Shown in pieces: positions 1 through 6,703 of a stretch of 64,000 nt of DNA. Position 1 is the stretch's first letter. Each line of letters starts with the position of its first letter. Below the pieces are notes generated by a model. The model was not told the origin of the DNA and searched no databases. It saw nothing but the letters and a program-made list of their open reading frames with translations. The translations under genes and the position numbers were made by a program. The stretch lies in assembly GCF_905220995.1 (NCBI RefSeq), contig NZ_CAJNBJ010000017.1:1-64000 (forward strand). Reading direction: 5' to 3'. The stretch is from Nitrospira defluvii. GTDB taxonomy: Bacteria; Nitrospirota; Nitrospiria; Nitrospirales; Nitrospiraceae.

Positions 1-2
1 GC

Positions 3-95
3 GCAATTGGGGATGTGACACCTCAGGAATTCATTCGTCACCATCAAGCCGGGGCTCATCGGGCACAGGACTCAACGACCTTGACCGTGGTGTAA
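3..95 (+). CDS. C-terminal fragment of an unidentified protein
   Basis: An open frame enters from the left edge and stops with TAA at 93-95, giving 30 residues that begin AIGDVTPQEF and end in LTVV. The segment with a TPQEF-like motif followed by a short basic tail vaguely resembles the C-terminal end of integrase-core transposases, which often end in a TPxEF/Y motif. The piece is too short to be sure that it is coding at all. It lies upstream of a toxin-antitoxin pair in an accessory region, so a mobile-element remnant would fit, but this is inference. Confidence 0.3.
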   Translation, partial: AIGDVTPQEFIRHHQAGAHRAQDSTTLTVV

Positions 96-325
96 CAAAC
101 GGGGGAAGGTCATGGTCACAAGCAGTTGCGTATGATTTGCCCGGTCGGAGGGTTGCGTTCAGAATCTATCCAATCCGCGTCTTGCGAGTCGCGACTGCCG
201 GGTTCTCGAGCAAACCAGAGCAGGCGACTCTGCCATCATCTGCAGCGCACCACTTTCTTAATTAATAGCCATTATAGACAATTTAGCTGGTTTGGGTATA
301 TCCTCACCGCACAGGGAGGAGAGCG
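96..325. other. Intergenic region upstream of the toxin-antitoxin pair
   Basis: No credible gene is seen. The right half contains an AT-rich patch around 256-302 in an otherwise GC-rich background. The best promoter guess is TAGACA at 275-280 and TATATC at 297-302, spaced 16 bases. This would start transcription near 309 and leave a short leader before the strong GGGAGGA ribosome site at 314-320. Phd-type antitoxins usually repress their own promoter, so this AT-rich patch is the likely operator region, but no clear palindromic operator was found. Confidence 0.35.
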
Positions 326-727
326 ATGTCCAAGCTGACCTATCGGAACAGTCAGGGCCAACTGGTGGATATGTCCACCGTGGCGGCGACGAAAGTGAAG
401 AACGAATTCGGGTCGGTCCTGGAGCAGGCGATGCATGGCGGCGCAGTAGCCATTACGCGTCACGATCTCCCGAAGGCCGTGCTCCTGTCCTATGAAGAAT
501 TTGTTGCGCTGGTGAAGGACCGCGCGCCTCAGCTTAATGACCTCACCAACGAGTTCGATGCCTTGCTGGCCGATATGCAGACGGCGAAAGCCAGGCAGGG
601 CATGGCTGATGCGTTCGAAGCCTCGGCGTCACGATTGGGCCGCGCCGCCGTTTCGGCCGCGAGTAAGGCACGTGCCTCGTCAGCCAAGTCGTCTCGCCGG
701 ATGTCCCGCACCAGCCGCGCCACATGA
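326..727 (+). CDS. Phd/YefM-type antitoxin of a zeta-type toxin pair
   Basis: This 133-residue protein has the Phd/YefM antitoxin fold signature at about residues 16-60: a VKNEF..VLEQA helix, then AITRHDLPKAVLLSYEEF. That part normally binds the operator DNA. The C-terminal half is Ala/Ser/Arg-rich and low in complexity, as expected for the flexible toxin-wrapping tail. The start codon lies 5 bases after a strong GGGAGGA ribosome site. The stop overlaps the next start (ATGA, 724-727), which argues for coupled translation with the zeta-like toxin. By family knowledge it should both neutralise the toxin and repress the operon. Direct binding of this antitoxin to the zeta-like protein is inferred from the overlap only. 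Confidence 0.8.
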   Translation: MSKLTYRNSQGQLVDMSTVAATKVKNEFGSVLEQAMHGGAVAITRHDLPKAVLLSYEEFVALVKDRAPQLNDLTNEFDALLADMQTAKARQGMADAFEASASRLGRAAVSAASKARASSAKSSRRMSRTSRAT

Positions 728-1368
728 GCGGTATCAGAACGCCACGGTTCTACGTCATTGCCGGGGTGAACGGCGCAGGCAAGAGCAGCATAGCCGGGGC
801 AACCTTTCGCGCGCTCGGGAGCAACTACTTCAATCCTGATGAAGCCGCGCGTCGACTCATGGCAGCCAATCCCGGGCTTAGTCAAAAAGAGGCCAATGGC
901 ATAGCCTGGGGGCAGGGTGTGCGATTATTGAAGCGGGCGATTGAGGAGCGTCTCGATTTCGCGTTCGAGACGACACTCGGGGGGCATACGATCACGCAAC
1001 TGCTCGGCCAGGCCGCCTCACAGGGGATCGAGATTCACATGTGGTATGTGGGGCTGACCAGCGCGGAATTGCATCTTGAACGGGTGCGAGCCAGAGTCAG
1101 CCGTGGTGGCCACGATATTCCCGAGCGCGACGTCAGGCGTCGCTTCGAACATAGTCGCCTCAATCTCATTGCACTGCTTCCTCATCTGACGGCCTTGCGG
1201 GTCCATGACAATAGCCGGGAGGCGGACCCCGCTGCAGCAGAGGTGCCGTTGCCTCGCTTGGTGCTCCAGATGGAACGAGGAGAGATTATCGGCCCGGCCG
1301 ACCTCTCGCCCACACCGGACTGGGCCAAGCCGATCGTCGCCGCCGCTCTCAAGTTAAGCCGGAGCTGA
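724..1368 (+). CDS. Zeta-toxin family P-loop kinase
   Basis: The 214-residue protein has a P-loop GVNGAGKSS at about residues 14-22, an NPDE motif near residue 38 and an FETTLGG segment near residue 80. An Arg-rich lid region at about 120-145 (ERVRARVSRGG) follows. All are typical of zeta-toxin/AAA kinases. Family members phosphorylate UDP-activated sugars such as UDP-GlcNAc and so poison cell-wall synthesis; some relatives use other small molecules. It starts inside the stop of the Phd-type antitoxin gene. Classical zeta toxins pair with epsilon antitoxins, so the Phd partner marks the chromosomal variant. The exact substrate cannot be read from sequence. Confidence 0.8.
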   Translation: MSGIRTPRFYVIAGVNGAGKSSIAGATFRALGSNYFNPDEAARRLMAANPGLSQKEANGIAWGQGVRLLKRAIEERLDFAFETTLGGHTITQLLGQAASQGIEIHMWYVGLTSAELHLERVRARVSRGGHDIPERDVRRRFEHSRLNLIALLPHLTALRVHDNSREADPAAAEVPLPRLVLQMERGEIIGPADLSPTPDWAKPIVAAALKLSRS

Positions 1369-1435
1369 TTGGGCTTCCCGCCGTTGCCTCTGCTGACGCG
1401 GGCTATGATACCTTTTCCTCCCATTCTCCCCCAGA

Positions 1436-1525
1436 GGTGGCCTGGCCGGTTCCCTACGTGCGCGCGTCCAACGAGGGGAGTCTTCGATCGCGCGTTGCGC
1501 GAGCTTGGGGAACCGCCAGGCCAGC
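1436..1525. repeat. Palindromic repeat family A, copy A1
   Basis: A roughly 90-base imperfect hairpin lies 67 bases after the zeta-like gene. The left arm (1436-1454) and right arm (1507-1525) are near-complementary. The central core contains a GCGCGTCCAACGAGG-type block and a second CGCGCGTTGCG block. The same core is found at 3369-3456 and, more diverged, at 4486-4574 and 4386-4446. The arms differ between copies but stay self-complementary. Confidence 0.75.
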
Positions 1526-1538
1526 CTCTTTCCTCCTC

Positions 1539-1832
1539 TCACCTCGGCCAATACATCATCACCGTCACGCCAACCAGGCACACCATTGCCCCGATGACAT
1601 CAAAACGATCCGGCTCTACATGATCGACGAGCCAACCCCAAAGGATCGACAGAATAATGAACCAACCGCCGTAGGCGGCATAGACCCGGCCGAAGTGCGA
1701 CGGCTGATAGGTCGGCACGATGCCGTAGAGTATCAGGACAACGGCGCCCAGGAGGCCGATGCTCCAGTGGCTGCCGTTGCGCCACCATTGCCAAATCAAA
1801 TACCCGCCACCGATTTCGAACAGACCCGCCAG
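1539..1832 (-). pseudogene. 5'-truncated duplicate of ynfA (UPF0060)
   Basis: The frame encodes about 97 residues nearly identical to the intact YnfA-like protein at 3470-3796, with the same C-terminal MMYWPR. Similarity stops abruptly at 1832, inside the first transmembrane helix, so about 12 N-terminal residues including the native start are missing. The frame remains open upstream to 1940 with unrelated sequence (GTG-type start possible), so a chimeric 133-residue membrane protein could still be made. Together with copy A1 of the repeat, the duplicated unit is about 1436-1832, matching 3369-3763. Most likely a non-functional leftover of segmental duplication. Confidence 0.7.
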
Positions 1833-1951
1833 CCTCCTCTGACTGTAGGAATTACGGACATCCGGAAAAAATGAAATCTTCGAGTCATTCTCGCTACTCG
1901 ATGCTAGTTTAGTCGAAACCGTACAGCCTTCTGTGTGCATAAGGAGTCTTT

Positions 1952-2650
1952 ATGGCATGGTCCAACTGCTTCTGGTTGTTCGCACTCAGAACGCCTTTCC
2001 TCTTCATCGTCGGTGCGCTCCTGACGGGTTGTGTCGCAACAACCGGCACGAAGGCCACTATGAGCGGGACTGACCTGGCACAGATCAAAAAGGCGGGAGT
2101 GTTCGTGGAGTCTCCGCACCAGATCTCCGTGCGGGTGGCACGTGACAATATGACGAATACCGGAGCCGTCCTCTTTGGGCTGGTCGGGGCCGCTGTCGAG
2201 GCAGGGTATAAATCATCCAAAGATTCCGGCCATGCGGACACTCTGCTGAGTGCCGTCGGCAATTTTGATCCTGCGCATGAAAGCGCGGTTGCGTTACGAG
2301 ACCGCTTTGCTGCGGTGCATGTCTTTCAGTCGGTGGAGATCGTGGCCTCGGATAACCGTCGAGCCGCAGAATCGGCAGGATTCGATGCGCTGTTCCAGCA
2401 AACGATTGAAGAGTGGGGATTGCGGCTCTGTGGAGGTGAAGACCGTGTCAGGGTTGAACTGGATGTCCACATGCGTCTCGTGACGCTACCTGAGGGTGCG
2501 GTGAAATGGGAGCGGGACGAATTGATGATAGATGGAGTCTGTCGCCCCATTAGTGAGTTCCAGACTGATCCAGAGGTTCTGCGGAGCAGTTTGAAATCGG
2601 CAATCGAAACTCTCGCAGGTCGAACGGTGAACGAGATCGCATTTCCATAG
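1952..2650 (+). CDS. Predicted outer-membrane lipoprotein of unknown function
   Basis: The 232-residue product has a hydrophobic N-terminus ending in an LTGC lipobox with Cys27. It should therefore be exported, lipidated and anchored by that Cys. An AAGGAG ribosome site lies 7 bases before the ATG. The mature part has no motif I recognise; it holds an internal GLVGAAVEAGY hydrophobic stretch near residues 77-88 and a C-terminal mixed alpha/beta pattern. It is followed after 16 bases by a second lipoprotein gene, so the two are probably co-transcribed. Aggregation into an envelope complex with that neighbour is a guess. Confidence 0.75.
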   Translation: MAWSNCFWLFALRTPFLFIVGALLTGCVATTGTKATMSGTDLAQIKKAGVFVESPHQISVRVARDNMTNTGAVLFGLVGAAVEAGYKSSKDSGHADTLLSAVGNFDPAHESAVALRDRFAAVHVFQSVEIVASDNRRAAESAGFDALFQQTIEEWGLRLCGGEDRVRVELDVHMRLVTLPEGAVKWERDELMIDGVCRPISEFQTDPEVLRSSLKSAIETLAGRTVNEIAFP

Positions 2651-2666
2651 CAGAGGAAGGGGATCT

Positions 2667-3299
2667 ATGAAAATTGTAAGCGTGAGTCTGGCGGCGATTC
2701 TTCTTTTCTTCGGAAGCATCCTTGGTGGGTGCGCGAGCATGGACGCTCATGTGACGCCGGTCTACACGGTCGAGCCTGGGAAGAAAAGCCCGCTGAGTAC
2801 TATCCCGTCTTTGGCTGTGTCGATTCAGGTCGAAGACCAACGCAATCAGTTCGAACTCGACCGAGTTGGCAATAAGAAGAATGGATATGGACAGAATATG
2901 GCAAAGGTGATTCCAGACAAGCCGCCGGCAGATATCCTTCGTGATGCGTTGAAGGCCGAATTTGAGGCCAACAACCATAAGGTCGTCGCACCTGAGGTTT
3001 CTCAAGCTGACGCATTGGTGAAAGTCGGTCTCAAGCGGTTCTGGAGCGAAGCGACCATCCATTTCTTCGACATCGAAATGGTCGCCACTCTGGAAACGGA
3101 CATCGGGATTCTCAACGGGACCGGCCAAGACAAGCTTTTGTCAAAGCCACTGACTAGCACGTTTCGAGATAGCCGGCAGTACGCAGGGGAAGGAGCCTTC
3201 GAGGATTCGTTGAAGGGGGCGCTACTAGAATATGTGAGAACTTTCTCTCGCGACCCGGCCGTGTTAGACGCGCTGAAGGCATCCTCAACGCGGAAATAG
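2667..3299 (+). CDS. YajG-like lipoprotein
   Basis: This 210-residue product has a classic signal sequence and a LGGC lipobox with Cys22. The mature region resembles the YajG family of uncharacterised outer-membrane lipoproteins: a conserved VSIQVEDQR segment near residue 50, a DILRDALKAEFEANNHKVV segment near residue 90, and later beta strands. The strong AGGAAGGGG ribosome site and the 16-base distance from the preceding lipoprotein gene suggest one operon. No enzymatic role is known for the family. The family assignment is by pattern recognition and is moderate. Confidence 0.7.
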   Translation: MKIVSVSLAAILLFFGSILGGCASMDAHVTPVYTVEPGKKSPLSTIPSLAVSIQVEDQRNQFELDRVGNKKNGYGQNMAKVIPDKPPADILRDALKAEFEANNHKVVAPEVSQADALVKVGLKRFWSEATIHFFDIEMVATLETDIGILNGTGQDKLLSKPLTSTFRDSRQYAGEGAFEDSLKGALLEYVRTFSRDPAVLDALKASSTRK

Positions 3300-3368
3300 A
3301 TAAGTCTGCGGCTGAGCGGAGCCTACGATTCTCCGATAGCGTTCCGATTTTTCCAACCATTCCCCAGG

Positions 3369-3456
3369 GGTGGCCTGGCTGGTTCCTCCGTGCGCGCGTC
3401 CAACGAGGGCCCTCCAGGCCGCGCGTTGCGGGAGCATGGGGAACTGCCAGGCCAGC
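3369..3456. repeat. Palindromic repeat family A, copy A2
   Basis: This copy lies 69 bases after the YajG-like gene. Arms 3369-3386 and about 3438-3456 pair as in copy A1, yet several arm positions differ from A1 on both sides so that pairing is kept. The central core with GCGCGTCCAACGAGG and GCGCGTTGCGGGAGC is the best conserved part. It is joined directly to the intact ynfA gene, and this repeat-plus-ynfA unit is the one duplicated near 1436. Confidence 0.75.
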
Positions 3457-3469
3457 CTCTTTCCTCCTC

Positions 3470-3796
3470 TCACCTCGGCCAATACATCATCACTGCCACG
3501 CCCATCAGGCACACCATCGCCCCGAGGACATCGAATCGATCCGGCTCCACGTGATCGACCAGCCAACCCCAGAGGATCGACAGAACAATGAACCAGCCGC
3601 CGTACGCGGCATAGACCCGGCCGAAGTGCGACGGCTGGTAGGTCGGCACGATGCCGTAGAGGATCAAAATGACGGCGCCCAGCAGACCGACGCTCCAGTG
3701 ACTGCCGTTCCGCCACCATTGCCAGATTAAATACCCGCCGCCGATTTCGAACAGACCCGCCAGCACGAACAAGGCTGTGGATTGTGTCATGAGCAT
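3470..3796 (-). CDS. ynfA: YnfA/UPF0060 family small membrane protein
   Basis: The 108-residue product fits the usual YnfA length and has four predicted transmembrane helices: [55 protein letters not shown] and [17 protein letters not shown]. The conserved motifs [15 protein letters not shown] and [10 protein letters not shown] are intact. The family is related to small multidrug transporters, but no transport substrate is firmly established. The gene is convergent with the lipoprotein pair and divergent from hicBA. A truncated copy lies at 1539-1832. Confidence 0.85.
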   Translation of the reverse strand: MLMTQSTALFVLAGLFEIGGGYLIWQWWRNGSHWSVGLLGAVILILYGIVPTYQPSHFGRVYAAYGGWFIVLSILWGWLVDHVEPDRFDVLGAMVCLMGVAVMMYWPR

Positions 3797-3895
3797 AGAA
3801 TTATCCCGTACGATGCAATGATAGACCTACCATGTGGCAAATCGGAGGGCAAATGTCAGCCATTCGAAACAAAAATGGAGGGACTCTATGGATTC

Positions 3896-3931
3896 TTGGC
3901 AAGTGTAGGTTCGAAGGCTATAATTCGGATT
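3896..3931 (+). promoter_or_regulatory. Sigma-70-type promoter of hicBA
   Basis: TTGGCA at 3896-3901 and a perfect TATAAT at 3919-3924 are separated by exactly 17 bases. The expected start of transcription, about 7 bases after the -10 box, falls at 3931-3932, which is the first base of the hicB ATG. The mRNA would therefore be leaderless. No ribosome site is visible in front of this ATG, which agrees. Confidence 0.65.
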
Positions 3932-4123
3932 ATGGAATCGACCAAATACATCTACTGGCAGGAGAAGGGGCAATGGTTGGGATACCTCCAGGATTATCCC
4001 GACTATTGGACGCAAGGTAGCTCCCTCGAAGATCTGGAAGCACACCTGCGTGACTTGCACCGGGATCTTACGAGCGGCGAGATTCCAGGAGTGCGCAAGC
4101 TTGCCGAGTTGACGCTCCGGTGA
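3932..4123 (+). CDS. hicB: HicB-type antitoxin (short form)
   Basis: The 63-residue protein has the HicB core fold: an N-terminal strand ESTKYIYWQEKGQWLGYLQDYPDYWTQG followed by the SLEDLEAHLRDLHRDL helix. It lacks the C-terminal DNA-binding domain of longer HicB proteins, so another way of autoregulation, or none, must be assumed. In-frame codons extend upstream to 3782, but the promoter at 3896-3924 places the transcript start at this ATG. The stop overlaps the start of hicA (GTGA at 4120-4123). By family knowledge it blocks the HicA mRNA interferase. Confidence 0.8.
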   Translation: MESTKYIYWQEKGQWLGYLQDYPDYWTQGSSLEDLEAHLRDLHRDLTSGEIPGVRKLAELTLR

Positions 4124-4299
4124 AGCGCAAGGACCTCATTCGACAGCTCGAATTAGCTGGTTGCGTGCTTGTTCGTCACGGTGGAAAGCACGATTGGTAT
4201 CACAACCCCACGACCAACGTTTCCCAACCTATCCCCCGTCACACTGAAATTAACGAGCATCTTGCGAAGCATATTCTGAAGCTGCTCGCTAATACCTGA
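4120..4299 (+). CDS. hicA: HicA-type mRNA interferase toxin
   Basis: A GTG-started gene of 59 codons overlaps the hicB stop by four bases. The product starts MKRKDLIRQLELAGC and carries the GGKH motif with the presumed catalytic His24, then DWYHNP and a C-terminal PIPRHTEINEHLAKHILK segment. This is the complete double-stranded-RNA-binding-like fold of HicA toxins, which cleave mRNA and tmRNA. The length matches the usual 58-70 residues. Small size and a GTG start make it easy to miss. Family assignment is firm; activity is not tested. Confidence 0.85.
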   Translation: MKRKDLIRQLELAGCVLVRHGGKHDWYHNPTTNVSQPIPRHTEINEHLAKHILKLLANT

Positions 4300-4385
4300 T
4301 TCGCTCCAATCTTTGTCTCACTTGCCTCACTATCCCAGCCACACGGCTTTCCTTGCTGTCGCAAACCCACTTCAGTACCCAATGA

Positions 4386-4446
4386 GGTGGACTCGCTGGC
4401 GGGCGGCCAACAAGGCCCTCGGCTGAACACCGACAGCCAGGCCACC
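4386..4446. repeat. Palindromic repeat family A, short copy A4
   Basis: A shorter and more diverged member of the hairpin family. The arms at about 4386-4402 and 4430-4446 pair with two or three mismatches around a core that retains GGCCAACAAGGCCCTCGG. It lies 87 bases after hicA and 40 bases before copy A3. Together A4 and A3 fill most of the 390-base gene-free stretch between hicA and the first radical SAM gene. Confidence 0.5.
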
Positions 4447-4485
4447 GGTCGTTTGATCCAGTTTCTCTCTCTGCCTCCCCAGCCG

Positions 4486-4574
4486 GGGCACTCCTGTGGC
4501 TTCCACTGTGCCCGTCGAACGAGGTCCTTCTGAGGGCGCGCGTTCCGGGAGCAAGGGAGTGACAGGAGTGTCCC
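4486..4574. repeat. Palindromic repeat family A, copy A3
   Basis: The core (CCGTCGAACGAGG, then GCGCGCGTTCCGGGAGC) matches copies A1 and A2, but both arms are of different sequence. The left arm carries GGGCACTCCTGT and the right arm ACAGGAGTGTCCC. The arms are again complementary to each other. Conservation of pairing with change of sequence in both arms is the main evidence that the hairpin itself is maintained. Confidence 0.7.
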
Positions 4575-4613
4575 GCTCCCACCTCTTGACCCCATTTCTC
4601 CCAGGCCCGTACA

Positions 4614-4685
4614 ATGACGCGATTCCTGGGCTTCATTCACGATCTCAACAGGATCTTCGGCCTCGTCTTCGAGGTTGAGTCATAG
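4614..4685 (+). CDS. Possible 23-residue leader or small protein
   Basis: An ATG at 4614 opens 23 codons (MTRFLGFIHDLNRIFGLVFE and three more residues) that end at TAG 4683-4685. The stop lies just in front of the ATG at 4690 used for the radical SAM gene. The peptide is amphipathic and hydrophobic. No clear ribosome site precedes it, so it may be chance. If real, the close spacing could couple its translation to the next gene. Confidence 0.2.
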   Translation: MTRFLGFIHDLNRIFGLVFEVES

Positions 4686-4689
4686 ATAC

Positions 4690-6588
4690 ATGCGGGTTGA
4701 GTACACAAAGGGCGAGCGGGCGTCGCGCGAGCTGATTATGCTCCAGCGCAAGTCGTCCGAGGCTGCCGCCGGCCGGAAGATGAAAGTCATGCTCATCTTT
4801 CCGCCCGACTGGTTTCCGTCCGAACCCTATCTGAGTCTTCCGTCCCTCACCGCCGTCCTCCGCCAAGCCGGGCATCAGGTCGTTCAAAAAGACATCAATC
4901 TCGAGATGTGGGATTGGTACTTCAGCGAAGACTTTCTCAAGAAGGTCTTGCGCAAAGTGCCGCAACAACTCGATCGCCTGAGGAAGTTGGCGAAGAAGCG
5001 AGAGCTGGAAGATTGGGAGCAGGACCTCCAGCTTCAACTGTGCGAGGTGAGCCGCCAGCGGATCGACGAACTGATCAAGAAGGCGGAGAAAGCCAAGTCG
5101 ATCATTCGTGGAGAAATATTCTACGAAATCGATCAGTTAGAGTGGGCTATTCAAGTCTTTCGTGAAGTCACGGCCGTGATCTCCCTGGTGTATGCGCCGG
5201 CGCGGATCTGCATGCCGCCCATGGAGACCAACCTCTCCTATAAGGTGTTCGTCTCCAGCGAAGTCATTGAGGCGGTGAACGACACGCAGGTGAATATCTA
5301 CCGCGATGTGTTCGAGCAACTGGCGAAGCCGGCCATCGAGGCGGAGCAGCCGGACGTGATCGGCATCTCCATCGTGTTGCAGCAGCAGATGTTTTCCTCG
5401 ATGACGTTTTGCGCGCTCATCAAGCAGCACTTTCCCCACATCCATGTGACGATCGGCGGCAACACGGTCACGCGGCTGCGCGACGTGCTCCCGCAATCAC
5501 CGTTGTTTCAGTATTTCGACAGCGCTGTGGTCTATGAAGGGGAGACGGCGTTCGTGCAGCTCGTGTCGGCGGTCGGCGCGAAGCAGAGTTTGGCCGATGT
5601 GCCCAACACCATCTACAAGGACGCGACCGGGGTGCATGTTTCGACGACGAGTTTCGCCGAAGACATGCATAGCTTGCCGCCGCCGGATTTCGACGGGCTG
5701 CCGCTCGAGAAATATTTTGTCCCGACGAAGATTCTGCCGTACCTGGCGACGCGGGGCTGTTATTGGGGGCGCTGTGAGTTTTGCGATCACGGCGAAGGCT
5801 ACACGGCCGGCTACCGATCCAAGAAGATTCAAGACGTGTTGGCGGAGATCACGTACCTGCGCGACAAGTACGGAGCCCGGCATTTTCACTTCACCGATGA
5901 GTCCTATCCGCCCGCCCTGTTTCGCAAGTTGGCGCGCGGCCTGATCGAGACCAACATGGGGATCGTCTGGACGACCCACATGCGATTCGAGAAGAGTTTG
6001 CTGGAGGATCAGGTCTGGCAGGATGCGAAGGAGTCCGGCTGTAAGTATCTCCACTTCGGCTACGAGTCGGGCAACGAACGGGTGCTGAAGCTGATGGACA
6101 AGGCCACCACGACGGCCATCATGACCGAGCATCTCAAACGCACGGCGGAAGCCGGCATCTGGAATCACTGTATGGGCTTCTTCGGCTTTCCCGGTGAGAC
6201 GCGCGAGGAGGCTTGGTCCTCGGTGCAGTTCCTGGAGCAGAACAAGGACTACGTCCATTCGCTGGGTTTCGGCACGTTCGATCTGGGCCGGCACAATCCC
6301 GTGGCAAAGAATCCGGAGAAATTTGGCGTCACCGCCTACAAGAATCCGGAATGGGACCTGGCGCTGGACTATTACTTCACGGTGAAGCAGGGCTTGAGCA
6401 TCGAAGAGGCGGAGCGCGTGTTCGAAGAGTTCGAGCGGAACCACAACCCTGGTTGGGATCTGCGACTGTTCATACGCGAATATATCTTCCTCTACATCGC
6501 GCGCTTCGGGTTGCAGAAGTTGCCGGATCTACAGTATCGGTCTGCCAAGATTGCCGGGGCATCGCCGACGCTGGCGGGGAAGATGTAA
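4690..6588 (+). CDS. B12-binding-type radical SAM protein, paralogue 1
   Basis: A large radical SAM enzyme of about 632 residues. An N-terminal Rossmann-like domain of B12-binding type begins VMLIFPPDWFPSEPYLSLPSL and is interrupted by a Lys/Glu-rich helical insertion at about residues 75-160. It resumes with GISIVLQQQMFSSMTFC and a TIGGN strand. The radical SAM cluster motif is CYWGRCEFC (Cys357, Cys362, Cys365; CX4CX2C). A C-terminal part of about 200 residues follows with GFFGFPGETREEAW. Such proteins catalyse methyl transfers or rearrangements; the substrate is unknown. The cobalamin-ligand DxHxxG motif was not found. A TTG at 4675 is an alternative start. Paralogue 2 follows 115 bases later. 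Confidence 0.8.
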   Translation: MRVEYTKGERASRELIMLQRKSSEAAAGRKMKVMLIFPPDWFPSEPYLSLPSLTAVLRQAGHQVVQKDINLEMWDWYFSEDFLKKVLRKVPQQLDRLRKLAKKRELEDWEQDLQLQLCEVSRQRIDELIKKAEKAKSIIRGEIFYEIDQLEWAIQVFREVTAVISLVYAPARICMPPMETNLSYKVFVSSEVIEAVNDTQVNIYRDVFEQLAKPAIEAEQPDVIGISIVLQQQMFSSMTFCALIKQHFPHIHVTIGGNTVTRLRDVLPQSPLFQYFDSAVVYEGETAFVQLVSAVGAKQSLADVPNTIYKDATGVHVSTTSFAEDMHSLPPPDFDGLPLEKYFVPTKILPYLATRGCYWGRCEFCDHGEGYTAGYRSKKIQDVLAEITYLRDKYGARHFHFTDESYPPALFRKLARGLIETNMGIVWTTHMRFEKSLLEDQVWQDAKESGCKYLHFGYESGNERVLKLMDKATTTAIMTEHLKRTAEAGIWNHCMGFFGFPGETREEAWSSVQFLEQNKDYVHSLGFGTFDLGRHNPVAKNPEKFGVTAYKNPEWDLALDYYFTVKQGLSIEEAERVFEEFERNHNPGWDLRLFIREYIFLYIARFGLQKLPDLQYRSAKIAGASPTLAGKM

Positions 6589-6703
6589 TGGTCAGGACGT
6601 TGAAAAAGGTTCCCCGTCACGCTCTCGAATCCTTTCGCTCGCTGCGGCTTTGCCGGAGATCCTTTTTGAATGTCCTCAAGGAAAATCAAGCAGGTGACCG
6701 ACC

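Noticed and set aside
1436-4574. Integron attC sites
   Set aside because: The repeats are of the right size and follow small gene blocks, but the outer ends lack RYYYAAC and GTTRRRY core sites and no integron integrase is present in the window.
4239-4640. Minus-strand frames of 115-133 codons over the repeats at 4.3-4.6 kb
   Set aside because: They overlap the end of hicA and both hairpin repeats and have no protein-like features.
4300-4689. Cobalamin riboswitch in front of the B12-type radical SAM genes
   Set aside because: No B12-box-like element was seen; the stretch is occupied by repeats of family A.
5497-6444. Long antisense frame opposite radical SAM paralogue 1, and similar ones at 6782-8101, 10660-11682 and 44450-45511
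   Set aside because: These are shadow frames caused by GC-rich third codon positions of well-supported genes; their translations show no motifs.
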